From Dermatemys mawii (lineage: Eukaryota; Chordata; Testudines; Dermatemydidae): 64,000 bases of DNA. Below the pieces are notes generated by a model. That model did no database searches and had not been told where the DNA came from. It saw nothing but the letters and a program-made list of their open reading frames with translations. Location: NCBI GenBank assembly GCA_007922305.1, contig ML677348.1, positions 20,617,263-20,681,262 of the forward strand, read 5' to 3'. This document shows, in pieces, positions 33,801 to 43,960 of this stretch (the first letter of the stretch is position 1; the number at the start of each line of letters is the position of its first letter). Position numbers and translations under genes: made by a program.

Positions 33801-36516
33801 CATGAATTCTGTGTGAGATTAACAGACCAGCTTCCCAAACTGTCATGCCTTGTAAAGCCCAAATCTGCCAAAAAAGAGAGGGACTGGTTTTCAGCTGGTA
33901 TAACACCTCCCAGGCCATTAACATCTAGAACTTCCATAGTCTCTGCTATGCAGCGCGCTATCCTAATTGCTATGTATGTGAGCCTTTTAGTGTTTGTGGA
34001 TGGACTGAAATTCTGAACACATTGTGTTTCTTGTTAACACTTCCCATGCTACATTTATAAGCTTTCAAATGCCTTGTCTTTCTGCTTTCTCACAGCTGGT
34101 GTTCAGTGTACAAACACAGCACTCCCTTGAGGGATTTAAGCTTTACATAACTAATATTCAGCTATCATTGGTTCTGGTCACTGATTGAGAGAAGTTATCC
34201 CAGAAGGATTCTGTTTTTCTTATTGTATCTAATAGTGATTAAAAATTGAACTCTGGTGCCACATGAGCACAGAGGGTAGAGGGGCTGGTTTAAATCAACC
34301 TGTTAATGCACATAACAAGCACTGCAGGTGCTACTACCTTGCAAGAAATGATAGAGAACCAAATATTTCTTTGGACAGACTCTCTCAGGCTCCATCTGTA
34401 TTAACATACAAACAAACGTATTTGTGTACAAACTAGAAAATTCACTGTTTATTCACAAAGTGGTCATTAGCTATTTGCTATTCACTAATCATCATTTGTT
34501 GTTCTCTTGTTTAAAAAAAAAACAGCCATCCAATTAGGCAGCAGGAACAATCTTATGTAATTTACATAAACAGACACTTGAAATCAACGAATAGCAAATA
34601 AATATTGTGAATTATTCACAAACACACCATAGCATGAAATTTACTTTAATAATCTATTTAGCTGATACATTCTCAGCAATAAGAATCCATTAGTGAAGGT
34701 CTAATGAAAGGAAACAAGGGCGAACTTCATCAGATAATGTAGTCACAAAGAACTATTGGATCAGCCCTATTCCCAGCTCTAATATCTGTAAATTTACAAT
34801 GCATACTTCTCCCCCTCCCCCCACCCTAATTCCTACCATTCAATGGAGTAGTTTTGAATGGAATACAAGAGTTACTAACATAGGTGAATTAAAGTAAGAT
34901 ATGTTTTCCCAGCCTACAGAAGCCTCTTCTCCATTGTGCCTACTCTTTGGGGCTTCATTTCTTTTGTCACCTGTGTTGGGAAGTGTTAATGAAGTGCTGT
35001 CCAAGCTATCATTTCTGATGTAGGCTGTGAGGCATTAAGGACTTTGCTTTTTGTCTTGTCTTGAATGTAAAGCTACATTTGTCTCACTTCATTTTTCTTG
35101 ATCTAAATTTAGTTATGTTGTTTTCCTTGTTTATAATGACTCTCCTATGGAAACATATGCCTGGGTTTGTGGCTAGGCTGCAGTTGTTCTGAGTCAGAGT
35201 CCAGCTAGCATCACCTCCTGATGAGGAATGGGTTGTTATTTTCCTGACAGAAGACTGGCACTGCCCAGCTGATGAGTTGGAGTCTGTTTTTGCTCAGTGG
35301 ATTTCCTGCCAGACACATGTACAAAGCTTCTCCCTCATGCTGCAGATTTTGTTTTTCTCTGGTGACTCGTTTTGCTCATTGTGTGTTTATTCTGTGATTG
35401 AGGATAAGTCATGCTTCCCTAGCCAGGAGATGAGAGCTTATGCTGCTACTTGCAGGATCCTGATTTCCTCTCAATGTTCTTTTCTCTTGGCTTTGCACAA
35501 AAATGAAGCCTCTTATCCCCAGATGCTATTTTTGCAGAGAGAGAGAGAGAGAGAGAGAAAGATTCTATGTATGTTTCTAAGAATGGATTCTCTCATTTGC
35601 TGATGTCGCCTACCTCTTTTCATCTCTTTGGCAAAATAAATTAGGGGTGACATGCTCCTCTAGTATTTCTCAGGCCCTTTTCAGGCTGTAGTGATGCATA
35701 GCGTGATATATTTCCAAGTGCTTTTTTTGTTTTCGTTTGCTGCAATGTAGTTCACTTCAGAAACCAAACAAAGCCCAATAACCACTGACCCAAAATGCAG
35801 CACAAAATCAAGTATATGCAGAAAACATTTGAGGCTTAAAAGCTTTTCCTAGTTGTAGGGCAAACCTCTGCTCAAGAAAACAGAGTAAAAATGTCATCCA
35901 AATGGCTTTCTCCTCCTTGAAAAACTACTGAAGCTAATAACCAGTACATAGCTCTTTGCTCCTCATAATTACCTCTGTGTTCAATATTGATATGGCAAGG
36001 TCTAACAATACATATACGGTGACATCATATTTCAATTTGGAAGCCTCTTTGATATAATAAAGCAGTAATTATGGTCAGGTCACGGCCAGCACAAGATTCC
36101 AACAATTTTTTAACCAAAGCTTTCAGAGAGATTGAATGAGGAGTTTCTTTGATCTATTTTCATTGTAACTTTTTTTAATGAGGACTTTTTATTGAGATAA
36201 GTGGTAGGCTCCAATAGTCATTTGCTCTATGCAGCACACTTGAAAGTTGTCTCTATATGCTGTTCTTTGAGATATTTGCACGTGTAAGTACAACTGAAAC
36301 TTGGTGCCCACATAAAATACTAGAGCAGGTTGGGTATTTTCCATTAACACTTTTTTTATATGGGAAATGTGATTTCCACAAAATTGAAGAGTTCTTTGGG
36401 AAATATGAATTTTGTAGACTGTTTAATCTTCCATCCAGAAAATCAAAACAAAATGTTTCATTTGAGGTTGGATCAACCCAAATTGAAACAGCTACATTTG
36501 CTGAGCTGAATTTTGG
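33801..36516. other. Unassigned noncoding DNA
   Basis: Mostly AT-rich, with one GA microsatellite (35536-35559). I see no gene. A pyrimidine-rich run at 34810-34825 and an A-run at 34513-34522 are simple sequence. The part at 36330-36500 ('gtttcatttgaggttggatc', 'gctgaattttggttcagttt') may be an old repeat related to 26590-26880. Confidence 0.4.
35536..35559. repeat. (GA)n microsatellite
   Basis: An uninterrupted GA dinucleotide run of about 23 bases, ending in 'gagaaagattc'. Confidence 0.9.
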
Positions 36517-36844
36517 TTCAGTTTGACATTAATCTGCATCTGTTTGAGTGCTGTGTTGCCTCATGGGAGTTGTAAGTTGGGTGCCTCATGCTCCCTTTCT
36601 TTTTTTAGGGGCCACGCTCCTTGGCTACGCTATATCTCCCATAATGCATTGCAGTCTCTCATCTACCTGAGCCCCCACAATGATCATGGGAGTCCCATGA
36701 CCACAGTGCATCACAGGTGACCTAGTCTGTCTAGTCTGGAAAGCCTGGGCCCCTAGGCAGAGCTGGGTGAGGAGGCACCCATACTACAACTCCCATTAGG
36801 CAACACAGCAGCTTAGGCAGACACAATTTAGTGTCAACCTGACT
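36517..36844. mobile_element. Fold-back DNA element with ZNF143-like motifs (328 bp)
   Basis: The left arm (about 36517-36591) and the complement of the right arm (about 36766-36844) share 'gctgtgttgcctcatgggag' against 'gctgtgttgcctaatgggag', with flanking similarity outward ('ttcagtttgacatt' against 'gtcaggttgacact'). The inner part holds CTATATCTCCCATAATGC (36630-36647), and each arm holds ACTACAACTCCCAT or a close variant on one strand. These resemble the ZNF143/SBS motif, whose known form is ACTACAATTCCCA followed by a variable part ending ATGC. I cannot assign the superfamily because the edges and target duplication are unclear. Confidence 0.6.
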
Positions 36845-37830
36845 CTAAAGGAGATGTTTCAACATTTCTAAATTGAAAATGTTTTGAGGAAAAAATTAAT
36901 ATTTTGATTTCACATCTTGATTGTAGAGGAAAACAAATGTCAAAATATCAGAATTCACCATGGGATAGAAATTCTGATCTTCTAGCAGCCCTACAAAATA
37001 GTGAGAGGCCAAGATTTTCAAAATTGTGACTTCAGTGAAGGCTGCTGCTGGATGCTTGGCACATTTGAAAGTCTGGACACCTTTTATAGGTCCTAGAAGC
37101 CTAACTTTAGGCATCCAGTTTTGAAAATCTTAGCTATAACGTTTCATAATATCTTGTCCTTATACAGTGTACTGAAGTTTCTACAGTGATGATCCAAACC
37201 CATTACAATTTATAATAGAGATACTGAAGTGTGGTGGTGGCAGAAAATGATAAATCAGTACTCTACAAGCACTGGCATTGCACAATATTGCTGATGGAAG
37301 TTGTCTACGTCTAGTGATAAAGTCTTCGCTTTTGCCCGTGTTCAGCAAAGCCCATGAATATGCAGGGACTTAAGCACATGCTTAAAGCTAATCATGTGCT
37401 TGAATGTATTGCTGAAGTGGGGCATATTTTGTCCAGTCATATTAATGGAATGTCCAGTAATGAGAGAGTCTTCTGTGAACAGGCAAAGATAATAGCGTAT
37501 TGGAAATGTAAGTCTTTCCGTCAAAGTGCTGAATGACCGTTAATGAAATTCTGAATGCTGCAGTTATTTTTAAGGCTCATATTAACCATGGCTAGGCAAA
37601 TGCAATCAGATAAAATGAGAACCTCTCTAACCCTTTACTGAAACCAAACCTCATTTGAGATTATAAAAAATTGTTACAGTAAATAATTGTTCAGCTGCTT
37701 TTCATTTTTGGGCACCTATGTACTAGTGAGGATCTAAAAGAAAACTTTGCAAACTACCTAACACAAGGAGAAAGCTTCATTTTTTTTCTGAGGTTTGCAG
37801 ACCAGTTGTGCATTCTCAAAATGCAGGGAT
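36845..37830. other. Unassigned noncoding DNA with one short repeat
   Basis: No gene seen. The part 37010-37140 ('gattttcaaaattgtgactt', 'ccagttttgaaaatcttagc') is a diverged inverted pair around the phrase TTTTGAAAATC and belongs to an old repeat type I cannot name. Confidence 0.4.
37335..37440 (+). repeat. Short dispersed repeat with a CACATGCTTAAAG core, second copy
   Basis: 'gacttaagcacatgcttaaa', 'gctaatcatgtgcttgaatg' and 'tattgctgaagtgggg' align with 23430-23485 in the same orientation. The unit contains its own inverted pair, AGCACATGCTT and its near-complement. Confidence 0.5.
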
Positions 37831-39160
37831 AATCATAGAATCATAGAATACCAGGGTTGGAAGGGACCTCAGGAGGTCATCTAGTCCAACCCCCTGCTCA
37901 AATCAGGACCAATCCCCAACTAAATCATATCAGCCAGGGCTTTGTCAAGCCTGACCTTAAAAACCTCTAAGGAAGGAGATTCTACCACCTCTCTAGGTAA
38001 CCCATTCCAATGATTCACCACCCTCCTAGTAAAAAAGTTTTTCCTAATATCCAACCTAAATCTTCCCCACTGCAACTTGAGACCATTATTCCTTGTTCTG
38101 TCATCTGGTACCACTGAGAACAGTCTAGATCCATCCTCTTTGGAACCCCCTTTCAGGTAGTTGAAAGCAGCTAACAAATCTCCCTTCAGTCTTCTCTTCT
38201 GTAGACTAAACAAACTCAGTTCTCTCAGCCTCTCCTCATAAGTCATGTGCTCCAGGCCCCTAATCATTTTTGTTGCCCTTCTCTGGACTCTTTCCAATTT
38301 TTCCACAGCCTTTTTGTAGTGTGGGGCTCAAAACTGGACACAGTACTCCAGATGAGGCCTTACCAATGTTGAATAGAGGGGAACAATCACGTCCCTCGAT
38401 CTGCTGGCAATGCCCCTACTTATACAGCCCCAAATGCCGTTAGCCTTCTTGGCAACAAGGGCACACTGTTTATTTGACTCACAAAGTTGACTGTTTATTT
38501 GACTGTTGACTCATATCCAGCTTCTCATCCACTGTAACCCCTAGGTCCTTTTCTGCAGAACTGCTGCCTAGCCATTCGGTCTCTAGTCTGTAGCAGTGCA
38601 AGGGATTCTTCCGTCCTAAGTGCAGGACTCTGCACTTGTCCTTGTTGAACCTCATCAAATTTCCTTTAGCCCAATCCTCTAATTTGTCTAGGTCCCTCTG
38701 TATCCTGTCCCTACCCTCCAGCATATCTACCAATCCTCCCTGTTTAGTGTCATCTGCAAACATAATGAGGGTGCAGTCCACGCCATCCTCCAGATCATTG
38801 ATAAAGATATTGAATAAAATCGGCCCCAGGACCAACCCTTGGGGCACTCCGCTTGATACCGGCTGCCAAATAGACATGGAGCCATTGATCACGACCCGTT
38901 GAGTCCGACGATCCAGCCAGCTTTCTATCCATCTTATGGTTCATTCCTCCAGCCCATACTTCTTTAACTTGCTGGCAAGAATACTGTGAGAGACTGTATC
39001 AAAAGCTTTGCTAAAGTCAAGGAATAGTACATCCACTGCTTTCCCCTCATCCACAGAGCCAGTTATCTCATTGCAGAAGGCTATTAGGTTAGTCAGGCAT
39101 GATTTGCCCTTGGTAAATCCATGCTGACTGTTCCTGATCACTTTCCCCTCCTCTAGCTGA
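37831..39160 (-). mobile_element. CR1 LINE, best-preserved copy, 5'-truncated (1.33 kb)
   Basis: On the minus strand, 38941-39141 encodes [20 protein letters not shown] and [20 protein letters not shown] (reverse transcriptase motifs 2 and A). 38479-38892 encodes [20 protein letters not shown] (motif B) and then IMFADDTK (motif C with the catalytic Asp pair), and 37920-38306 encodes the C-terminal region ([20 protein letters not shown] to [13 protein letters not shown]). The 3' end has the CR1-specific octamer repeat, here ATTCTATG with a second near-copy, at 37831-37850. A roughly 38-bp duplication of the phrase 'gtttatttgact' at 38465-38510 breaks the frame between the motif C block and the C-terminal block. 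It is truncated upstream of motif 2 and lacks the endonuclease, so it is not autonomous. Confidence 0.95.
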
Positions 39161-41660
39161 GCTTTTGGATGCGTAGCTCTATGAAACCCACACTCTGCAC
39201 CTTTGAAACTAGTCTATCACTAATATTCATTATACCATAAAGAAAATAGCTAAACAGTTGAGTCATAAACTTCCAAGATGTGCAATAATTTACTGAGGAC
39301 AAAAGCCACTTTTCCCTTGATCATTAAATGGCCCTTTAAGTTTTATTTCCTGATATTTCACTCATGATTCTATAATATTTTATCTGGTGCAGAGGGAATC
39401 TGATACATTACCAATTACTTGTCTTAGTCAACAGAGAGAGAGAAATCATCCCTTTTATAGGCATGGACTCCTCACAGGTAACTGATCACTATTTTTTTAG
39501 GGGAGACGCAAAATCCATTTATTATCTAGCCTTGGTAAGAGACCAAAGGTTCGTACTGTAGAAATAGGGAGCTATGTTTTCTCTGAGAGCCAGCGGCAGC
39601 AGAAGAGTTCCTGTACCTCACCCAAAAGAGGCCTCCTTAGCCATATGTTTGATGCGCTGTTGAAGCCATTTGAATTGAAGCTATTGTTCCTTCAGTGGTT
39701 GTTGAGAGTGCTCAGCAAATCTCAGGAGCGGGCCTTAACTGCCCTATGTCAGTTCCCGTACAGCCACAAGTCAGATTGAAACTCTGTTCCTAGGGGAACA
39801 GCATTCAGAGCAACATTCAACACTCACAACCACACTCACACGGTGGAAATCAATGGATGTTCTACTTTGATGGCAGCAGGAGACTTGTAAGGAGAGCAGA
39901 ATAACAGCCTGGATCTCAGATGAGAATTTTGCCCATACTCCACTCCAATTTAAACAGTGTAGATAGTGTTAAAACACTAAGTACCAGGTCCAATTGTGTT
40001 TAATATAGCTGTGCACATCTAGAAATCTCTGACAAAATCCAGTACTGGTAGAACATCTTGGAAATTATTAATAACATACCAGCAGTCTTGCCTGAACTTA
40101 CGTCTTATGAATCCCTTTGCATCTTACTTGTGATGCACATGCTATTGTAATATTAAACCACTGCCTTTACTCCACCAAAACATGCTTTTCTCTGGCATTG
40201 GTTTGTGGGAAGCCAAGCAGTAGCTCTGTCACTTTAAGAAGAATCTCTAATGAATGGCCGTGGCAGCACTGTTTTGTGTACTGTTTCAGGCCTCAAACCA
40301 TCAGTGGGGAAGACCACATATACTGCTAAGCATGATGCTGCACAATTCCGGTCCTTGCTCGGTGCTACTTTGAATTTAGTACGACAGAAACATTGTAGCA
40401 GGTCAGAGATTGGTGATGCAGCACTTTGTCAGTCTCCTCTTGTTCTTCAGACATGTACCTGGCAGTAGCACTGAAATCCTGTTGCCATTGCAATATGTGT
40501 ACTCTGTAAAGGAAGGGCCATCATTAGAGAAGCTAGGCTAACTAGCACCTTCGCTGGCAGTTAGCAGAGAGGGAGAGATGCTGTAATTTAATCAGATCAC
40601 ACTTACGTTGCTTTTGAGAGATACGTATGTGCCTGTCTCACGGTAGAATTTGTGTCTTTGCAGCACAGCTCAAATAGTCACTATTAAAGAAGACAAAAAT
40701 TGAGGTTGGGATTCTCAAAGAAGCCCCAAGAAGTTAGGTATCCAAATCCCATAACTCCCTAAAGCTCCTTTTGAAAATATCAGCTATAAGAGTCAATTTC
40801 TTCTCTTGTGTGGTGCTCCAAATGAAATCCATCAGGGACCTGCAGATGTTTCTTAGGGCAGATTTTTGGGAAGAAACAACTGGATGCCAGACATAGATAG
40901 GAGCTGAGGGTAAACTTTCGTAAGCCTCTTCTGTGGTACACAACACTCTGACACTTTGCTGTTTGAGACTGGAAAGCCAAAGTAAAATAGAGATGCATTG
41001 TTTTGGATGGTAGGAAATGATGGATAAAGCCATCATGATCAAATACCCAGATGGTCTACAATAGTCATGATTAGCTTCTTTTGTAACAGGTTATATGTCA
41101 GTAAAGTTATTTTCTCTCAACAATGCTACAAAGGCATATTACAGACCAGATTCTGCACTGCTTTGCATCTTGTATAGCCATTTATATTAGTGCAAAGTGG
41201 CTGGAAAATACTACCAGATCTGAATGGTAGCATTTGACATCTATGTTGCATTCACTTTGCACAGGTCTAAGTGAATACACACAGTGCAGGGCAGTGAAGA
41301 AGTAGGTCTATGATCTGTAGAGTCAGAGAGGGAGAGCAAGAAGTTCAGGTTTTCAGTTATACTGAGGTAAATTTCTTTCTTCAGAATATTTACATGTTCC
41401 CAAAGCAAGCACTGAACTGAAGTCTTGAACCATACGGGGGCAGCACAGGAACATATTCATAAAACAGCCCTAACTTCCACTGTGTATATATCTTGACAAT
41501 AAACTAGCTTCACAGAGCTCAGGAAAGGTTACTTATTTCATGACCCGTGGAAGATGTGGTTCAACCCATGGGAAGAAAAAATAATGTTTAAGAAGAAAGC
41601 TGCATCTTTCAAAGCAATGGGAAATTAACAAGATGTTAACAGATTCCTTATTTAAGCTAC
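39161..41660. other. Unassigned noncoding DNA
   Basis: About 2.5 kb without a gene that I can support. The part at 40690-40800 ('gaggttgggattctcaaaga', 'cttttgaaaatatcagctat') resembles the old repeat at 37010-37140. The rest is not recognised. Confidence 0.4.
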
Positions 41661-41672
41661 TCAATAACTCTA

Positions 41673-41865
41673 GAATCAGAGTGATAGCCATGTTAGTCTG
41701 GATCCGCAGAAGCGACAAAGAGTCCTGTGGCACCTTAAAGACTAACAAAAGTATTGAAGCATAAGCTTTCATCAGATGCATCCGACGAAGTGGATACTAG
41801 CCCATGAATGCTTATGCTTCAATACTTTTGTAAGTCTTTAAGGTGCCATAGGACTCTTTGTTGCT
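41673..41865 (+). mobile_element. Penelope-like element, tiny fold-back copy (193 bp)
   Basis: It is flanked by a 12-bp duplication TCAATAACTCTA (41661-41672 and 41866-41877). It consists almost only of two inverted copies of the PLE 3' terminus: the left arm 41709-41772 and the right arm 41804-41867 match over 64 bp with 4 mismatches, leaving 31 bp between them. The left unit extends further, to 'gtgatagccatgttagtctg', which is the complement of the full 3' terminus also seen at 48305-48325. The right unit ends at 'tttgttgctt'. The central phrase 'gcatccgacgaagtgg' is typical of this family. No coding sequence remains. Confidence 0.9.
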
Positions 41866-41877
41866 TCAATAACTCTA

Positions 41878-42273
41878 AAGAGGATTAGATCTCTTTTTTG
41901 AAAATCCTCTCCATAACAGCCTTCTAGGTCCTGGAAATACTCTAGAATTTAGTTCATTCAAATACAGATGCCATTGGCTATTGCACCTTCATTTACAACC
42001 ACAGCATAAAGGGCCTGATTTTGCAGCCTTGACATGAGTTATCTTTTCTACTGAAGAGCTCTCATGGTGTTTGAACAAGTTTTATGCCAGGTCCACAGGG
42101 TCTGAGAATTATTCCTAACTGATTGTTAAGAATGCTGTGACCTTGCACCTTATTGCCACAAGGAAACTGTGGGGGAAAAAGAGACTCCACACACAAGAAT
42201 CATTAACACGTTTTGTGGGGATTTAGACAAGACATCATATATACACAGATAGCTAATCCTGAATTACACAGTG
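41878..42273. other. Unassigned noncoding DNA
   Basis: No gene or repeat recognised between the PLE and the hAT MITE. Confidence 0.4.
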
Positions 42274-42281
42274 GTGTACAC

Positions 42282-42563
42282 CAGTGGTGGGCAACCTGCA
42301 GGCCACATGCGGCCCATCAGGGTAATCCGTTGGCGGGCCGTCAGACACTTTGTTTACATTTGCATGGCCACCTGCAGCTCCCAGTGGCCACAGTTCACTA
42401 TTCCCAGCCTATGGGAGCTACAGAAAGCAGCAGTCAGCCTGTCCCTGCAGCCCATGCCGATTGGCCGGCCACTGGGAGCCACGAGCGACTGTGCAAACGT
42501 AAACAAAATGTCTGGAAGCCTGCCACCGGATTACCCTGATGGGCCCCACACTGCCCACCATTG
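42282..42563 (+). mobile_element. hAT MITE with 8-bp target duplication (282 bp)
   Basis: The ends are CAGTGGTGGGCAACC and, complemented, CAATGGTGGGCAGTG. They are flanked by GTGTACAC (42274-42281) and GTGCACAC (42564-42571), matching at 7 of 8 bases. The inside contains the paired phrases 'catcagggtaatccgttggc' near the left and 'accggattaccctgatgggc' near the right, so the terminal inverted repeats extend to about 55 bp. No protein is encoded; the frames of 85 to 144 codons across it are accidental. Confidence 0.9.
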
Positions 42564-42614
42564 GTGCACACAGACTAGCATAAGTGTAACCACTAGTTGC
42601 AGGGCTACTTTCAG

Positions 42615-42705
42615 GAATCATTTTATGGCTTGGGTTATTCAGGAGGTCAGAACCGATGATCACAGGGATTCCCATCTGGCATTAAACGTCTATGAAACTT
42701 TCTGA
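42615..42705 (+). mobile_element. CR1-type LINE 3' tail fragment
   Basis: 'tattcaggaggtcagaaccg', 'atgatcacagggattcccat' and 'ctggcattaaacgtctatga' follow the standard CR1 3' end in sense, with divergence. It is short and has no duplication. Confidence 0.6.
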
Positions 42706-42839
42706 GCATGGCTTCTCTCTTTTTCAATATCTCTTTCAATAAAAAAAAAAAATACAGTCGTGCACTCATAATGTTTGCATAAAACAGCAAAACTCAGTTT
42801 TCAATGTAAGTACAATTCATGCTAATGTAACTCTTCCGC

Positions 42840-43960
42840 CAGGTGGAGCCAGCAGCAACCAGGGCTGGGTTCAATATCTAGGGGGTTCTTTCCAGCAATA
42901 CAGCACAGAATTGGCTCAAGCCCCCACCCAGTGACCTGGGAGAATTACACACCACACCTGTGCCCTCTGAGAGGCAATACTGCCCCCGCCCAAGCACAGA
43001 GTCTGAGTGTAGAAAAGGAAGTTTTAATGAAAGGAGGGAAGTCACCTGACATTAATGAGGGAAAACGCCACAAGTGGGATTCATAATCATAAAACTGTGA
43101 GTAGGATACCCACCGAGAGTGCATGGGGCAGTGTCTTCTGCTTCATATTCATGAGTCCTACAACCAAAAGTTCCTTTTCTGTGCCCCTCTCTGCTCCCTC
43201 ACCACACCCCACTCACAGTGGTTGTCCTTGGTCAGTGAGGACCCCGGGTTCAAAGGTGCATCTGTGTGAGTTTACCTCCCACCTGGGGAAGAAAACACCT
43301 TGCTTGCTCTGCCATCTGAGCACTTCTTCTGGCTGGCTGCCCTGCCAGCCACTGCTCCTTGCTGCCTGGCTTCCCTGCCAGTCATGGTTCCTCTTCCACC
43401 AGCTGCGTCTGCTGACCACCTGCTCACTCTCACTAGCCACAGTTGCCTCACTGCCAGCTGCCTGTTAGTCACCATCTGCTGCCACCTTCCTCTCTGCTCT
43501 GATCTCTTCAGGTCAGTCTCAGTAATTTTTGGCTCTTAGCAGGCATATACACAGTGCTACCACAAGTAATTTCAGTTCTGAGTGATTTTTAGCTCTTAGC
43601 AAGTTGGGTAGAAACACAGTTCCCCCCACAACTGATTTTTAGTTCTGATTGAGCTTTTAAAATAACAAAGACCAGGAAACTCTTGGGAAAGGTCCTTGCC
43701 CCTCTTACTTTCACAGGGCTCTGGCATTCAAGCCCCTGGCTTAAAGAGATCCTTTCAGCTGAGGATGACCTCCTCATTTGGGACAGGTTAAGCACAGTCC
43801 TGCTTCCCTGTTTTTAAACAATAATGTCAACAACATTGGTAACAGCATTTCACTCTCCCTGCATTCAGTAGTAAAGTGATTTGTAGCCCAACGCCAGCCA
43901 AAATTGGTTATTTTGACCAACACAGTTCTATCTCCTGGATATCTAAGCAGAGTAGATGTG
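42840..43960 (-). repeat. Possible antisense LTR or other unclassified repeat
   Basis: The block is GC-richer than its flanks, with an internal pseudo-tandem section (43315-43480) built from 'ctggctgccctgccagccac', 'ctggcttccctgccagtcat' and similar. A phrase at 43015-43035 ('aggaagttttaatgaaag') recalls the polyadenylation end of LTRs in antisense. I recall similar sequence as common in turtle genomes but cannot confirm its class. The 137-codon frame at 43055-43468 follows the tandem section and shows no domain. Confidence 0.3.

Noticed and set aside
42271..42705. A 144-codon + strand frame
   Set aside because: It crosses a hAT MITE and a CR1 tail, so it is a composite of noncoding repeats.
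43055..43468. A 137-codon frame rich in Ser, Leu and Pro
   Set aside because: It runs through a GC-rich, partly tandem repeat, which explains the open frame.
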